A DNA stretch of 64,000 nt. Origin: Antarcticirhabdus aurantiaca. GTDB lineage: Bacteria; Pseudomonadota; Alphaproteobacteria; Rhizobiales; Rhizobiaceae. The number at the start of each line of letters is the position of its first letter. Within the stretch, counting starts at the first letter, position 1. Shown here in pieces: positions 56,540-64,000 of the stretch. The stretch is from NCBI RefSeq assembly GCF_009765365.1, contig NZ_VTOM01000017.1:1-64000 (forward strand). Reading direction: 5' to 3'. Made by a program: the position numbers and the translations under genes. The notes beneath the pieces are model-generated. The model worked only from the letters and a program-made list of their open reading frames with translations. It was not told the DNA's origin and made no database searches.

Positions 56540-57367
56540 TCAGCACACCGTCCGATAACGCTCGACGATCGTGTCGAGCACCTCGCCGGCGGGCCGCGCG
56601 CCCCAGCGGTGCGAGAAGATCTCGACCTCCTGGGGGCCGTGAAAACCGGCGGCCTCGATGAGGCCGCGGAAGCGCTTCAGATCGATCACGCCGTCGCCCA
56701 TCATGCCGCGATCGTTGAGGATGTCGGTGGTCGGCACCAGCCAGTCGCAGATGTGGTGGGCGTAGATCTGGCCGGCGCGGCCGGCGCGGGCGATCTGCGC
56801 CTCGAGCTCGGGGTCCCACCAGACGTGGTAGACGTCGATGGCGACGCCGGCGCCCTCGCCGAGCGCGTCGCAAAGGTCGAGCGACTGCTTGAGCGTGTTG
56901 AAGCAGGCGCGATCGCCCGCGTAGGACGGGTGCAGCGGCTCGACCGCGAGCTTGACCCCGGCCGAGCGGGCGTAAGGCAGGAGCTCGGCCATGCCGTCGG
57001 CGACCATGGCGCGGGCGCCGGGCAGATCGCGCGAGCCCTTGGGCAGGCCGCCCACCACCATCACCAGGCAGTCCGCGCCGAGCGCCGCGGCCTCGTCGAC
57101 GGCGCGGCGGTTGTCGTCCAGCGCGGCGCGGCGGCCGGCCTCGTCGGGCGCGGGAAAGAAGCCGCCGCGGCAGTAGCCGGTGACCCGAAGACCGTTGTCG
57201 CGCACGATGCGCGCGGCCTCGTCGAGCCCCGCTCCGGCGACGTGCTCGCGCCAGGGGGAGATCGCGCGGATGCCCCGCGACAGGCAGGCATCGACGATCT
57301 CGCCGAAGGAGCCGGCCTGACGGACGGTCGCGAAGTTGATGGAGAGGCCGGAGAGGTCCGTGCTCAT
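56540..57367 (-). CDS. Sugar phosphate isomerase/epimerase-type TIM-barrel protein
   Basis: A 275-aa xylose-isomerase-like TIM barrel: SINFATVRQAGSFGEIVDACLSRG, KLAVEPLHPSYAGDRACF and VAIDVYHVWWDPELEAQI, with metal-ligand Glu/His/Asp in VEPLHP and DVYHVWWD. These enzymes isomerise, epimerise or eliminate on sugars. The start at 57367 overlaps the upstream enolase gene (ATGA). A role after oxidation by the MocA dehydrogenases, as in 3-keto-sugar beta-elimination, is plausible but unproven. Confidence 0.84.
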   Translation of the reverse strand: MSTDLSGLSINFATVRQAGSFGEIVDACLSRGIRAISPWREHVAGAGLDEAARIVRDNGLRVTGYCRGGFFPAPDEAGRRAALDDNRRAVDEAAALGADCLVMVVGGLPKGSRDLPGARAMVADGMAELLPYARSAGVKLAVEPLHPSYAGDRACFNTLKQSLDLCDALGEGAGVAIDVYHVWWDPELEAQIARAGRAGQIYAHHICDWLVPTTDILNDRGMMGDGVIDLKRFRGLIEAAGFHGPQEVEIFSHRWGARPAGEVLDTIVERYRTVC

Positions 57368-58794
57368 GCCGCGATGTCCTTTTCCGACAAGCTTGCGAAG
57401 GCGGCCTCGGCCGCCGGGGCCGCGACGCCGAGGCCGGGGCTCGCCAGAACCGAGCCGAGCGCGATGCGGCCCGCCTCGACGCGCAGCCGGAGGTTGGCGC
57501 CATGCGGCCGATAAAGGTCGGGATGGACGTCGAGGAAGGCGCCGGCCTCCCGCGCATCCGCCCCGGCCATGCCGTCGACGTAGTGGTGGCCGTTGCGCTC
57601 GACGTGGCCGAGCGAGAGGAGGCTCGCCAGCGCGAGGTCCTGCTGGACGGCGATGCCGGCCTGGGTGGTCAGGTCCTCGGCCGACATGAAGAAGCACTCG
57701 CTTCCGGCTTGCGCGTTCCACTGTGCGACACGCGCGGCGTTGAGGACGGCGCGGTAGAAGCCCTTGCAGGACTTGGAAGAGATGCCGGTGTAGCCGCAGG
57801 CGCGCGCTTCCAGGAAGGCGTTCGGCGTGCCGTCGGATTCGTCGATCTCGACGGGCACGCGCACGGCGAGGCGCGCGACCGGCTCGGAGAGCGCCTTGGC
57901 TCGATTGATCGGCTGCTCGACGAAGAGGATCGAAGACCGGAGGCGCTTGAGGGCCGGCTCGGCCTCGATGCGGTCCCAGAGGTCGAGGACATGGGCCTCG
58001 TCGTCGAACTGCTCGTTGCCGTCGAGGGTCGCGCGGTAGCGGTCAAAGCGGTCGAGAACGCCGGCGACGGCTTTGAGCCGCTCGACGTCGGCTTCCGGAC
58101 GGCCGGAGAGCTTGATCTTGAAGTGCGAGATGCCGAGCGCCTCGATCTCCTCCGTCAGGCTCTCAGGCAGTCCGTCGCCGAGGCGGGTGCCCACCTCCTC
58201 CGGCCGCAGCGCGTCGGCGTAGCCGACAGTGTGGCGGAGATGGAGACTCGGCTGTGGGCGGAGGCCGGCGAGGAAGGCAGGCAGGTCGAAGCCCGCGAGG
58301 TCCCGCGTCGTCGAGGCGTCGATGCCCGGACGGTTGGCGCGAATGGCGTCCGTGACCGGCAGGTCGTCGAGCCGGCAAAGGGCGTCGAGGATGGCACGGT
58401 CGACGAGGGCGAGACCGAAGGAGGCGATGAGGCCGTTGAGCCCTTCCGCGCCGGCCGCGCGGTGGTGAGCCGGCTCAAGAGCGGCGTGGAGGCCGAAGGC
58501 GCTGGCAGGCGCGGCCTCCAGCGCGAGGCCGGCGGCGATCTGCAGCGAGCGGCGCAGCTGCGCCTCGTTGTCTTCGTTGGACAGCTCCGGGTTCTTGTCG
58601 AACCACTTCGGCACCATCAGCTCGGCGGCGTAGCCCTCCGCCTGCCGACCGGCACCGTCCTCGACGCGCAGGCGCAGGAAGGCCTGGCGCGCGCGCGTCA
58701 CCGTCGCCGCGCCGAAGCGGAAGGGCAAGCGCATCGCGACGGGCCGCTCGAAGAGCCCGGCCTCGACGACGCGAAGGGTGGGCGCGTCCGTCAA
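57364..58794 (-). CDS. Enolase-superfamily (mandelate racemase/MLE-like) enzyme
   Basis: A 476-aa protein with the superfamily signature: Lys226-x-Lys228 (FKIKLSG), metal ligands in TLDGNEQ, FVEQPI and IDESDG. It removes an alpha-proton from a carboxylate, as in sugar-acid dehydratases; substrate is unknown. It starts with TTG at 58794, supported by a TTGA overlap with the DUF993 gene stop and by the family-like N-terminus beginning after it. Confidence 0.8.
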   Translation of the reverse strand: MTDAPTLRVVEAGLFERPVAMRLPFRFGAATVTRARQAFLRLRVEDGAGRQAEGYAAELMVPKWFDKNPELSNEDNEAQLRRSLQIAAGLALEAAPASAFGLHAALEPAHHRAAGAEGLNGLIASFGLALVDRAILDALCRLDDLPVTDAIRANRPGIDASTTRDLAGFDLPAFLAGLRPQPSLHLRHTVGYADALRPEEVGTRLGDGLPESLTEEIEALGISHFKIKLSGRPEADVERLKAVAGVLDRFDRYRATLDGNEQFDDEAHVLDLWDRIEAEPALKRLRSSILFVEQPINRAKALSEPVARLAVRVPVEIDESDGTPNAFLEARACGYTGISSKSCKGFYRAVLNAARVAQWNAQAGSECFFMSAEDLTTQAGIAVQQDLALASLLSLGHVERNGHHYVDGMAGADAREAGAFLDVHPDLYRPHGANLRLRVEAGRIALGSVLASPGLGVAAPAAEAAFASLSEKDIAA

Positions 58795-59963
58795 TGGACG
58801 CCCCGGACGCTCAGGAACTGCGCCATGCGCCGCGCCGCCTCGTCGGGATCGGCGAGGACGCCGGCGCGGTCGGCGAGGCGGAAGAGCTTGGCGAGGTGCA
58901 GCGTCGAGCGGGCGCTTTCCTGGCCGCCCACCATGGTGAAGTGGTCCTGGAGCCCGTTCAGCCAGGCCAGGAAGACGACGCCGGTCTTGTAGAAGCGGGT
59001 CGGCGCCCGGAAGATGTGGCGCGACAGGGCGACGGTCGGCTCCAGCGTCGCGTGGAACCCGTCGAGGCGGCCGTTTTTCAGGTCCGCCAGCGCCTGCGAG
59101 GCGGCTGGGGCGATGGCGTCGAAGATGCCGAGAAGCGCGTCGGAATGGCCGTGCTCGTCGCCGGCGATGAGTTCGGCATAGTTGAAGTCGTCGCCGGTAT
59201 ACATGCGGACGCCCGCCGGAAGCCGCCGGCGCATGGCGATCTCCTTCTCCTTCGACAGGAGCGAGACCTTGATGCCGTCGATCCTGGCGGCGTTCGCCTC
59301 GATCATCGCCAAGCACGTGTCCATCGCTTCGAGATGGTCGCTCGACCCCCAATAGCCTTCGAGGGCGGGATCGAACATCTCGCCGAGCCAGTGGATGATC
59401 ACCGGGCGCTCGGTCTTGGAGAGGACGTGGTCGTAGACTTCGAGGTAGTCCTCGGGGTCCCTGGCGTGGGCGGCGAGCGCGCGGCTCGCCATGAGGATGA
59501 CCTGCCCGCCCTCCCCTTCCACGAAGGCCACTTGTTCGTCATAGGCGTTGGCGATGTCGCGCAGCGACTGGCCGGGGCCGGGCGCGAGATGGTCGGTGCC
59601 GGCGCCGCAGGCGATGAGGCCGTCGCCCTCGCCGCGCGAGCGGGCCTCCTTCAGCGAGCGGCGGATCAGCTCCTGCGCGTCCTCGTAAGCGAGGCCCATG
59701 CCGCGCTGGGCCGTGTCCATGGCTTCGGCGACGCCGAGGCCGAGGTCCCAGAGCCGATGGCGGAAGCGCAGCGTCGCGTCCCAGTCGATGGCGGGCGCGA
59801 CCCAGGGATCGCTCTCGGCGAGCGGGTCGGAGACGACGTGCGCCGCGGCATAGGCGATGCGGTCGAAGTCGGAGGCCCGGCGGCGGGCGAGCGGCACGGG
59901 GGTGCCGGTCAGTCGGTATGTCTCGGTGCGGCGGTTCGGGGTCGGCAGGACGATCTCGGTCAT
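58791..59963 (-). CDS. DUF993 family, dihydrodipicolinate-synthase-like
   Basis: A 390-aa protein annotated in databases as DUF993 or DHDPS-like. GIKVSLLSKEKEIAMRRRLPAGVRMYTGDDFNYAELI contains the likely Schiff-base lysine of a class I aldolase fold. Function has not been established; in an operon with dehydrogenases and an enolase enzyme it could split or dehydrate a keto-sugar acid. Start at 59963, 17 bases after the dehydrogenase gene. Confidence 0.8.
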   Translation of the reverse strand: MTEIVLPTPNRRTETYRLTGTPVPLARRRASDFDRIAYAAAHVVSDPLAESDPWVAPAIDWDATLRFRHRLWDLGLGVAEAMDTAQRGMGLAYEDAQELIRRSLKEARSRGEGDGLIACGAGTDHLAPGPGQSLRDIANAYDEQVAFVEGEGGQVILMASRALAAHARDPEDYLEVYDHVLSKTERPVIIHWLGEMFDPALEGYWGSSDHLEAMDTCLAMIEANAARIDGIKVSLLSKEKEIAMRRRLPAGVRMYTGDDFNYAELIAGDEHGHSDALLGIFDAIAPAASQALADLKNGRLDGFHATLEPTVALSRHIFRAPTRFYKTGVVFLAWLNGLQDHFTMVGGQESARSTLHLAKLFRLADRAGVLADPDEAARRMAQFLSVRGVH

Positions 59964-59980
59964 GGGGGTCGCGCGCCTCC

Positions 59981-61123
59981 TCAGCCGATCGCCGGCACGT
60001 CGAGCCAGCGGCGCTCGCGCCAGGACTTCAGGCCGAGTTCGGCGAGCTGCACGCCCTTCACGCCCTCCATCAGCCCGTAGGGCCAGGGGCCGCCCTCAAC
60101 GAGGTGGCGGACATACATTTCCCACTGCGCCTTGAAGCCGTTGTCGTAGGTCACGTTGTCCGGCACCTCGTCCCAGGTCCGGTAGAAGTCGATGGTCTGG
60201 GACTGGTCGGGGTTCCAGACGGGCTTCGGCGTGTTCACCCGGTGCTGCGTCCAGCACTTGGTGAGGCCGGCGACGGCCGAGCCGAGGGTCCCGTCGACCT
60301 GGAAGGTGACGAGGTCGTCGCGGCGCACGCGCACGGCCCAGGACGAGTTGATCTGCGCGATCACGCCGCCTTCCAGTTCGAAGGTGGCATAGGCCGCGTC
60401 GTCCGCGTCGGCCTCGTAGCGCCGGCCGTGCTCGTCGACGCGGGACGGGATGTGCGTGGCGCCGAGGCACGAGACGGCCTTCACCTCGCCGAAGAGGTCG
60501 TCGAGGACGTAGCGCCAGTGGCACAGCATATCGAGGATGATGCCGCCGCCGTCCTTCAGGCGGTAGTTCCAGGACGGGCGCTGGGCCGGCTGCCAGTCGC
60601 CCTCGAAGACCCAGTAGCCGAACTCGCCGCGCACCGAGAGGATCTGGCCGAAGAAGCCGCTGTCGCGCAGCATTGCGAGCTTGCGAAGCCCCGGCAGGAA
60701 GAGCTTGTCCTGGACGACGCCGTGGCGCACGCCGGCGCTTTCGGCGAGGCGCGCGACCTCCAGCGCCTCCTCCATCGTGTCGGCGATGGGCTTCTCGCAG
60801 TAGACGTCCTTGCCGGCGCGGATGGCTTTCGCGAGCAGTTGCCCACGCATCTGCGTCGTGCCGGCGTCGAAGAACAGCGTGTCGTCGGGGTTCTTCAGGG
60901 CCGCGTCGAGATCGTCGGTCCAGCGCTCGATGCCGTGGCGCTTGGCGATCTCGCCGACCTTCTCGATGTTGCGGCCGACGAGGATCGGGTCGAGCATGAC
61001 CTTCTCGCCGGTCGAAAGCGTGACGCCGCCCTGCGCCCGGATGGCCACCACCGAGCGCACGAGGTGCTGGTTGTAGCCCATGCGCCCGGTGATCCCGTGC
61101 ATGATCACGCCGATCCGCTTCAT
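59981..61123 (-). CDS. Gfo/Idh/MocA-family dehydrogenase, first gene of catabolic operon
   Basis: A 380-aa Rossmann-fold oxidoreductase: GVIMHGITGRMGYNQHLVRS at the N-terminus, CEKPIADTMEEALEVARLAE and GGGIILDMLCHWRYVLDDLFG. It differs from the other MocA protein at 55254 in its N-terminus and cysteine content, so they act on different steps or substrates. The ATG at 61123 is 77 bases downstream of an operator-like 14-mer. Confidence 0.87.
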   Translation of the reverse strand: MKRIGVIMHGITGRMGYNQHLVRSVVAIRAQGGVTLSTGEKVMLDPILVGRNIEKVGEIAKRHGIERWTDDLDAALKNPDDTLFFDAGTTQMRGQLLAKAIRAGKDVYCEKPIADTMEEALEVARLAESAGVRHGVVQDKLFLPGLRKLAMLRDSGFFGQILSVRGEFGYWVFEGDWQPAQRPSWNYRLKDGGGIILDMLCHWRYVLDDLFGEVKAVSCLGATHIPSRVDEHGRRYEADADDAAYATFELEGGVIAQINSSWAVRVRRDDLVTFQVDGTLGSAVAGLTKCWTQHRVNTPKPVWNPDQSQTIDFYRTWDEVPDNVTYDNGFKAQWEMYVRHLVEGGPWPYGLMEGVKGVQLAELGLKSWRERRWLDVPAIG

Positions 61124-61199
61124 CGCGATGCCTCCGCTTGAGAACCGGTCCGACGCCACTCCCATGCTGCGCCGCACGCGCCTTTGCTGCAGGCGCTAG

Positions 61200-61213
61200 T
61201 AACCGTTTGGTTA
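61200..61213. promoter_or_regulatory. Operator copy 1, before the catabolic operon
   Basis: TAACCGTTTGGTTA, whose reverse complement differs in one base from the 14-mer at 62025-62038. It is 77 bases upstream of the catabolic operon's first start codon and 50 bases downstream of the TetR gene's stop. Dyad symmetry TAACC/GGTTA fits a TetR-family binding site. Confidence 0.65.
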
Positions 61214-61262
61214 TTTGTGGAGAGGAATCGCCGTGCTTGTCAACCGGGTAATTGCCGGCGCC

Positions 61263-61979
61263 TCACGCGCGGCAGGCGGCGATCACGGTCGCGGCGATAT
61301 GATCGCCCCAGCGCTCCAGCTCGGTCGGCGACTGGAGGTCGCGGCGGAAGATGGTCGAGAGCGTGTAGCGGTTGGACAGGTAGAAATAGCCGAGCGAGGC
61401 GATGGTGAGGTACACCGTCACCGGATCGAGACCGGCCCGGAACACGCCGCCGTCCGTGCCGCGCCGCAGCACGTCGGCCAGTTCGCCCTGGAAGTTCGAG
61501 TGCATCTCGGGGATGTCCTCGGCCTGGCGCAGGTACCTCGCCTTGTTGAGGTTCTCGGTCGCGAGGAGGCTGAGGAACTCCGGGTGATCGAGGTAATAGT
61601 GCCAGGTGAAGAGGGCGAGCTCGCGCAACCCCTCCTCCGGGTCGCGACGCGTGAGGTTCAGCCGCCGCTCGGCATGGCGGATCTGCCGGTAGGCGTCGGA
61701 CAGGACGGCGAGGTAGAGCGCGTCCTTGTCGCCCCAGTAGTGGTAGATCATCCGCTTGTTGGTGCCGGCGCGCCGGGCGACGACGTCGATGCGCGCCCCC
61801 GCCAACCCCTTCTCCGCGAATTCGCGCTTGGCGGCCTCGAAGATCGCGGCCTTCGTGCGCTCGGGGTTGCGCGTCGACCCAGCCGTACGGCGCGCCGCCG
61901 CCTTGCGAACCGGCGCCTTCGCCGTCTCCACCGCGGCCTCTCCGACACCGTCCGCAACCTCAGACCGAGCGTCCTCCAT
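61263..61979 (-). CDS. TetR-family transcriptional regulator of the sugar locus
   Basis: A 238-aa protein with an N-terminal basic extension (about 40 residues) and the TetR helix-turn-helix (RTKAAIFEAAKREFAEKGLAGARIDVVARRAGTNKRMIYHYWGDKDALYLAVL). The rest is a ligand-binding helical domain. The start at 61979 begins the extension. It lies between the catabolic operon, in the same direction, and the divergent transporter operon; near-identical operators flank it on both sides, implying that it controls both and itself. Confidence 0.9.
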   Translation of the reverse strand: MEDARSEVADGVGEAAVETAKAPVRKAAARRTAGSTRNPERTKAAIFEAAKREFAEKGLAGARIDVVARRAGTNKRMIYHYWGDKDALYLAVLSDAYRQIRHAERRLNLTRRDPEEGLRELALFTWHYYLDHPEFLSLLATENLNKARYLRQAEDIPEMHSNFQGELADVLRRGTDGGVFRAGLDPVTVYLTIASLGYFYLSNRYTLSTIFRRDLQSPTELERWGDHIAATVIAACRA

Positions 61980-62000
61980 TCCCTGCACCTCTGCTTGACA

Positions 62001-62018
62001 ACCACTTCGATCAGTGGT
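62001..62018. promoter_or_regulatory. Additional inverted repeat in the tetR/transporter intergenic region
   Basis: ACCACT-TCGATC-AGTGGT, six-base arms and six-base centre. It is seven bases from the operator at 62025 and could be a second regulator site. Confidence 0.35.
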
Positions 62019-62024
62019 CCGTTG

Positions 62025-62038
62025 TAACCAAACAGTTA
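62025..62038. promoter_or_regulatory. Operator copy 2, between tetR and the sugar importer
   Basis: TAACCAAACAGTTA, 13 of 14 bases identical to the reverse complement of the site at 61200-61213. It is 46 bases upstream of the tetR start and 77 bases upstream of the importer start. Confidence 0.65.
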
Positions 62039-62114
62039 TAAGTCGGCAACAAGCCGGCGCGCGATTATCCGGTGGGAGAGCCGGGCGCGGCGGTTTTGAT
62101 CGGGAGGACACCGC

Positions 62115-63407
62115 ATGACCCCATCCATGAATCGCCGCAGCATCCTCAAAGCCGGCGCGGCCGCCTTGTCGCTGGCCGCTCTCGGGGCGCCCGGCTTGGC
62201 GCTCGCCCAGGAGCAGCGCCTGCGCTTCCTGTGGTGGGGCAGCCAGGAGCGGGCCGACCGCACCAACCGCGCCCTCGAGGCCTACAAGGCCGCCGCGCCC
62301 CAGACGCAGATCGTCGGCGAGTTCGCCGGCTGGTCCGACTACTGGCCGCGGCTCGCGACGCAGGTCGCCGGCCGCAACGCCCCCGACCTCATCCAGATGG
62401 ATTACCGCTACATCTTCGAATATGCGCGGCGCGGCGCGCTGCTGCCGCTCGACGAGTATCTGGGCCAAACCCTCAAGATCGAGGATTTCGGCGCGGCCAA
62501 CATCGATTCCGGCCGTGTCGACGGCAAGCTCTACGGCATCAATCTCGGCGTGAACTCCTCTTCCATCGCCTTCGACGCGGCGGCCTGGGAGGGCACGGGC
62601 GCGACGCCGCCGACGCCCGAGACGACCTGGGAGGAATTCGCGGAAGCAGCGACGACGTTCGGCGAGAACAAGCCCAAGCCCGGCTACTACGCCTCCGCCG
62701 ATGCGGGCGGCGTCGAGCCGGCCTTCGAGCTCTGGCTGCGCCAGAACGGCAAGGCGCTCTACACGCCCGAAGGCGGCCTCGGCTACGAGCCGGCGGACGC
62801 GGCGAAATGGTTCGCGCTCTGGGCCGACATGCGCGAGCGCGGCGCCTGCGTGCCGCCCGACATCCAGGCGCTCGACCAGCTCAACATCGAGACGAACGCG
62901 CTCACCACCGGCAAGGCGGCCACCGCCTTCATGCATTCCAACCAGTTCGTCGGCTACCAGGCGCTGAACAAGGCCAAGCTCACCCTCGGCCCCTACCCCA
63001 AGGGCGCGAAGGACGGCCCGTCGGGCCACTATCTCAAGCCCTCCATGCTGCTCTCGCTCTCGGCCGCGACCGGCGGGGCGGACGCCGCGGTCGCCTTCGC
63101 CAACTTCCTCGTCGCCGACATCGCGGGCGCCAAGGCCATCGGCATCGAGCGCGGCGTTCCCGCCTCCCAGGCCATCCGCGAGGCGCTGACGCCGGAGCTG
63201 AACGAGGTCGACACGGCGATGGTCGACTACATCGCGCTGATCACGCCGGGCGTCGGCCCGCTGCCGGCCGCCCCGCCGTCGGGCGCGGGCGAGATCCAGT
63301 TCGTCCAGAAGCGCGTCAACGAGGAAGTGGGCTTCGGCCAGATCACGCCCGAACAGGCGGGCGAGACCCTCCATTCGGAAGCGAGCGCCATCCTCCAGCG
63401 GGGTTGA
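62115..63407 (+). CDS. Sugar ABC transporter substrate-binding protein
   Basis: A 430-aa family-1 sugar-binding protein with a twin-arginine-type signal (NRRSILKAGAAALSLAAL). Body motifs include AGWSDYWPRLATQVAGRNAPDLIQMDYRYIFEYARRG and GKAATAFMHSNQFVGYQ. The ATG at 62115 has CGGGAGGA upstream. It is the first gene of the importer operon divergent from tetR; the permease gene follows after 4 bases. Confidence 0.88.
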   Translation: MTPSMNRRSILKAGAAALSLAALGAPGLALAQEQRLRFLWWGSQERADRTNRALEAYKAAAPQTQIVGEFAGWSDYWPRLATQVAGRNAPDLIQMDYRYIFEYARRGALLPLDEYLGQTLKIEDFGAANIDSGRVDGKLYGINLGVNSSSIAFDAAAWEGTGATPPTPETTWEEFAEAATTFGENKPKPGYYASADAGGVEPAFELWLRQNGKALYTPEGGLGYEPADAAKWFALWADMRERGACVPPDIQALDQLNIETNALTTGKAATAFMHSNQFVGYQALNKAKLTLGPYPKGAKDGPSGHYLKPSMLLSLSAATGGADAAVAFANFLVADIAGAKAIGIERGVPASQAIREALTPELNEVDTAMVDYIALITPGVGPLPAAPPSGAGEIQFVQKRVNEEVGFGQITPEQAGETLHSEASAILQRG

Positions 63408-63411
63408 TCCC

Positions 63412-64000
63412 ATGACGATGCAGTCCGTGGCGACGGACCTCGGCGGCGCGAACGCGCCCGCCGGGGCCGTCCCCGGCGCCGCGCGCCGAGCCTGGGCGCG
63501 AAACGGCCCGGCCTATCTCTTCCTTCTGCCCTGGCTCATCGGCTTTTTCGGGCTGACGCTCGGGCCGGCCCTCGCCTCGCTCTACCTGTCCTTCACCAAT
63601 TACGACCTGATCCGCTCGCCGGACTGGGTCGGCGCGGCCAACTACGTGCGCATCGCCACCGCCGACCCGAAGTTCGCGGCGGCGATGAAGGTGACCTTCC
63701 TCTACGTGGTCCTGTCGGTGCCGCTGAAGCTCGCCTTCGCGCTGCTCGTCGCCATGGCCTTCAACCGCGGGCTCAAGGGCCTGCCGGTCTACCGGGCGAT
63801 CTTCTACCTGCCATCGCTCCTCGGCGCCTCCGTCGCCATCGCGGTCCTCTGGCGCCAGCTCTTCGCCTCCGACGGCCTCGTCAACATGGTCCTCTGGCAG
63901 CTCTTCGGCATCGAGGGGCCGAGCTGGATCTCGAACCCGAACTATTCGCTCTATACCCTCGTGATCCTGTCGGTCTGGCAGTTCGGCTCGCCGATGATCA
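63412..64000 (+). CDS. Sugar ABC transporter permease, N-terminal 196 residues (cut by window end)
   Basis: The frame from the ATG at 63412 stays open to the last base. It reads PAYLFLLPWLIGFFGLTLGPALASLYLSFTNYDLI and NYVRIATADPKFAAAMKVTFLY, a MalF/UgpA-type permease N-terminus with four membrane helices so far. The C-terminus with its EAA loop lies beyond the window. Confidence 0.88.
   Translation, partial: MTMQSVATDLGGANAPAGAVPGAARRAWARNGPAYLFLLPWLIGFFGLTLGPALASLYLSFTNYDLIRSPDWVGAANYVRIATADPKFAAAMKVTFLYVVLSVPLKLAFALLVAMAFNRGLKGLPVYRAIFYLPSLLGASVAIAVLWRQLFASDGLVNMVLWQLFGIEGPSWISNPNYSLYTLVILSVWQFGSPMI

Overview
The window is high-GC chromosomal DNA of an alphaproteobacterium, most likely of the order Hyphomicrobiales (an Aureimonas/Aurantimonas-like or related group). 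The evidence is the gene content: a lanthanide-type methanol dehydrogenase set (xoxF-xoxG-xoxJ), minCDE, a DUF1344 secreted protein, a SmoEFGK-type polyol importer, several ABC sugar/peptide importers and a TRAP transporter. Genus-level assignment is inference. No rRNA, tRNA or CRISPR array was seen.

Layout. (1) 1-6640 is accessory DNA: the edge of an IS256-family insertion sequence (1 to about 132), then a four-gene operon-like module at 263-6633. It encodes a 607-aa degenerate tyrosine-recombinase-like protein, an 817-aa canonical tyrosine recombinase, a 153-aa coiled-coil protein and a 518-aa second tyrosine recombinase. Its right end lies directly against the 3' part of a potassium-channel gene (6641-6877), which begins at the selectivity-filter codons and has no 5' part in the window. 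The architecture recalls Tn554 (TnpA/B/C) and the Gamma-Mobile-Trio elements but carries an extra recombinase; it is the most unusual part of the window. (2) 6878-11100: an ABC-2 exporter and a TRAP DctQ/DctM pair whose DctM has an odd PSFG-repeat tail. (3) 11317-17519: PQQ/lanthanide oxidation region, with xoxFGJ and an upstream operon of three secreted proteins (SRPBCC protein, beta-propeller, small Cys protein). (4) 17788-24281: an MHYT-PAS-GGDEL-EAL signalling protein, minCDE and gamma-glutamyltransferase. (5) 24286-40236: a higBA toxin-antitoxin pair and core housekeeping genes (pncB, pdxH, a DnaJ protein, fabI, aroC, an HDAC-like deacylase, xseB, dxs, tlyA, a TrmA/RlmD-type methyltransferase) with several small hypothetical genes. 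(6) 40336-47349: a SorC-type regulator, polyol ABC importer and pentulose kinase, a self-contained sugar-alcohol utilisation locus. (7) 47485-55249: a DMT transporter, a sorbosone-dehydrogenase-like quinoprotein and a peptide-type ABC importer in which one permease is fused to one ATPase. (8) 55254-64000: a catabolic operon (two Gfo/Idh/MocA dehydrogenases, a TIM-barrel epimerase-like enzyme, an enolase-superfamily enzyme, a DUF993 aldolase-like protein), a TetR regulator and a divergent sugar ABC importer cut by the window end. Two near-identical 14-bp operators, one before the catabolic operon and one in the tetR/transporter intergenic region, tie these together as one regulon.

Two themes recur: periplasmic PQQ oxidation (XoxF and its partners, sorbosone dehydrogenase) and sugar or polyol uptake with catabolism. 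Several convergent gene pairs are separated only by inverted repeats that include both stop codons.
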